A stretch of 5,614 nucleotides of DNA from JBFJVD01 sp041624375 (GTDB lineage: Bacteria > Chloroflexota > Anaerolineae > Anaerolineales > E44-bin32), in contig JBFJVD010000196.1 in assembly GCA_041624375.1 (NCBI GenBank), positions 1 through 5,614 of the forward strand, written 5' to 3'. A program made the translations under genes and the position numbers. Shown in pieces: positions 4,258-5,614 of the stretch. Within the stretch, counting starts at the first letter, position 1; each line of letters begins with the position of its first letter. The notes under the pieces were generated by a model. It was not told the DNA's origin. It ran no database searches and saw only the letters and a program-made list of their open reading frames with translations.

Positions 4258-5614
4258 ATGGCAGAAGTGGACCAGCAACTAAAGGAAGACCTTCGGCGCA
4301 AGATGTACCCGCGCTATGAGACCATCGACGGTCACCTGCTGACCCGAGCGGCCGAAGCTGGCCTGGTCTGGCTGCGGACAAATCAGAAGATCGTCAACGC
4401 GCTGAATGTCTTTCCGGTCCCCGATGGCGACACCGGCACCAACATGGTCCTCACCATGCAGGCTGCCTGGGACGAAGTTGAATCGGTTGGCGATCGGTCG
4501 GTCGCGGACGTGATCCATGCTATTGCCCATGGCGCCTTGATGGGTGCCCGCGGCAACTCCGGTGTCATTCTTTCCCAACTGTGGCGCGGTTTGGCTCGTT
4601 CGCTGGACGGTCGGCTGGAGGTCGGTGTGCCGGACCTTGCGAGGGCGCTTGCGGAAGCTCGCGACACAGCCTACAAGGGGGTCGTCAAGCCGGTCGAGGG
4701 CACGATCCTGACCGTGGCCAAGGATGTCGCCACTGCCGCTGAACAGGCTGAGGCCGAGGGGGTTACCTCGATCCTCGAACTCCTGGAGCGCGTGGTTGAA
4801 GCTGCCGGCCAGTCGGTGGAACGGACCCCTGACCTCCTCCCGATCCTGAAAGAAGCCGGCGTGGTCGACTCAGGGGGCAAGGGATTGTTCTTCATCCTTG
4901 AAGGCATGCTGCGTTCGGTCTATGGACAGCGATTGGACGAGCCCCTTGTATCTGTCCAGCCGCTGAGCGCGCTAAACCTGGACGGGGCCATGGAGGCGAT
5001 CGAACCGGGCCAGGACTGGGAAGTGGTGGTCGATTTCCGGCCGGGGACCGGCTTCGAGGTGCAGACGTTCTACGATCGCCTGGAGTCGATGGGCACCTCC
5101 ATTCAGGTCGGCGAGGGCGAGGGTATGCTCCGCATGCATATCCACGTGCCGGACAACACCCAGTACGAACCGATCGAATACATTCGGGGGATCGGGACCA
5201 TCACCAAGGTGCACCTGGAGAATCTGATGGATCAGACGGCCGAAAAGCCGGCGGCCGATGGCGGTTTCGGTGCACATCTGGAGGCGGTCGAGCCAGGTCA
5301 GATTGCGGTGGTCGTAGTGGCGCCCGGACCCGGGATCGGACGCGTGTTCGCCAGCCTGGGGGCCGCGGCGATCATTCAGGGCGGCCAAACGATGAACCCC
5401 AGCACGAAGGAGATCCTATCGGCCTTCGAGAATCTGCCTACGGATAAGGTTGTGATCCTGCCCAACAATAAGAATGTACGCATGGCTGCCGAGCAGACCG
5501 TCGACCTGACTGTCAAGCAAACTGCCGTGATACCCAGCGTGAATGTACCGCAGGGAATCGCCGCGATGTTCGCCCTCGACCCCAGCGGAGATTTCGAGTC
5601 GGTTGTCGAAGCCA
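4258..5614 (+). CDS. DAK2-domain kinase, YloV/FakA-like fatty acid kinase, 3'-truncated by the window
   Basis: The frame is open from ATG 4258 to the window edge (452 residues; the family is usually about 550). The N-terminal DAK2 kinase domain (about 20-222) has the Mg-ATP motif NVFPVPDGDTGTNM (50-63, metal-binding D56 and D58), GARGNSGVILSQ (96-107), KPVEGTILTVAKD (144-156) and AGVVDSGGKGLFFILEGML (200-218). The middle domain (about 254-326) includes MHIHV (H294, H296) and GTITKVHLENLMDQ. A C-terminal DegV/YloV-type domain follows (about 348 on; VVVVAPGPGIG, VVILPNNKN). In Firmicutes FakA phosphorylates fatty acids carried by FakB so that they enter phospholipid synthesis; no fakB is in view, so the substrate here is inferred. 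The visible protein has no cysteine, and the family's GYCTEF zinc cysteine is Val257. The start has an odd ribosome site: GAGG ends 1 nt before ATG 4258, better placed for GTG 4267; ATG 4303 is another choice but would cut conserved sequence only slightly. Confidence 0.9.
   Translation, partial: MAEVDQQLKEDLRRKMYPRYETIDGHLLTRAAEAGLVWLRTNQKIVNALNVFPVPDGDTGTNMVLTMQAAWDEVESVGDRSVADVIHAIAHGALMGARGNSGVILSQLWRGLARSLDGRLEVGVPDLARALAEARDTAYKGVVKPVEGTILTVAKDVATAAEQAEAEGVTSILELLERVVEAAGQSVERTPDLLPILKEAGVVDSGGKGLFFILEGMLRSVYGQRLDEPLVSVQPLSALNLDGAMEAIEPGQDWEVVVDFRPGTGFEVQTFYDRLESMGTSIQVGEGEGMLRMHIHVPDNTQYEPIEYIRGIGTITKVHLENLMDQTAEKPAADGGFGAHLEAVEPGQIAVVVVAPGPGIGRVFASLGAAAIIQGGQTMNPSTKEILSAFENLPTDKVVILPNNKNVRMAAEQTVDLTVKQTAVIPSVNVPQGIAAMFALDPSGDFESVVEA

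Noticed and set aside
4972..5388. A 138-codon open frame on the minus strand inside the DAK2 gene
   Set aside because: The plus-strand frame carries clear FakA/YloV motifs over the same stretch; the antisense peptide is His/Arg-rich without recognisable features.

Overview
The window is GC-rich bacterial chromosome, densely packed with housekeeping genes and lacking mobile elements, RNA genes or CRISPR. It carries a 3'-terminal rlmN fragment, rpe, a four-cysteine L28 gene (rpmB), an Asp23/Gls24 gene (yloU-like) and a DAK2/FakA-like gene (yloV-like). GC content, codon choice and a NarX/DegS-type GAF histidine kinase suggest a Chloroflexota bacterium, perhaps Thermomicrobia-like. That assignment is an inference from style and gene content, not a database result.

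Layout, left to right. Positions 1-774 (+) are the C-terminal two thirds of the 23S rRNA methyltransferase RlmN. Positions 901-1206 (+) encode a 101-residue acylphosphatase-fold protein in which both classical catalytic residues are replaced. It meets, tail to tail with only 3 bp between stop codons, a membrane-anchored GAF sensor histidine kinase on the minus strand (1210-2670). A divergent control region of about 150-200 bp (a 12-bp palindrome and a good sigma70-type promoter) separates the kinase from rpe (+, start about 2816). Downstream of rpe, a 10-bp-stem hairpin lies between rpe and the convergent rpmB (-, 3568-3753). A short divergent promoter region then leads to the asp23/yloU gene (+, 3876-4235) and the yloV/fakA-like gene (+, 4258 to the window edge), probably one operon.

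How the genes relate: the order rlmN ... rpe - rpmB(-) - yloU - yloV is the order known from Bacillus subtilis and relatives, where prpC-prkC-rsgA sit between rlmN and rpe. Here that slot holds the acylphosphatase-like gene and an inverted sensor kinase. The genes mix translation (RlmN, L28), central carbon metabolism (Rpe), envelope/lipid functions (Asp23, FakA-like) and signalling.

The best candidates for something undescribed are the active-site-less acylphosphatase homologue, which keeps the family spacing exactly but has Pro for Arg and Arg for Asn, and the cysteine-free FakA-like protein that appears to lack one ligand of the family's zinc site.
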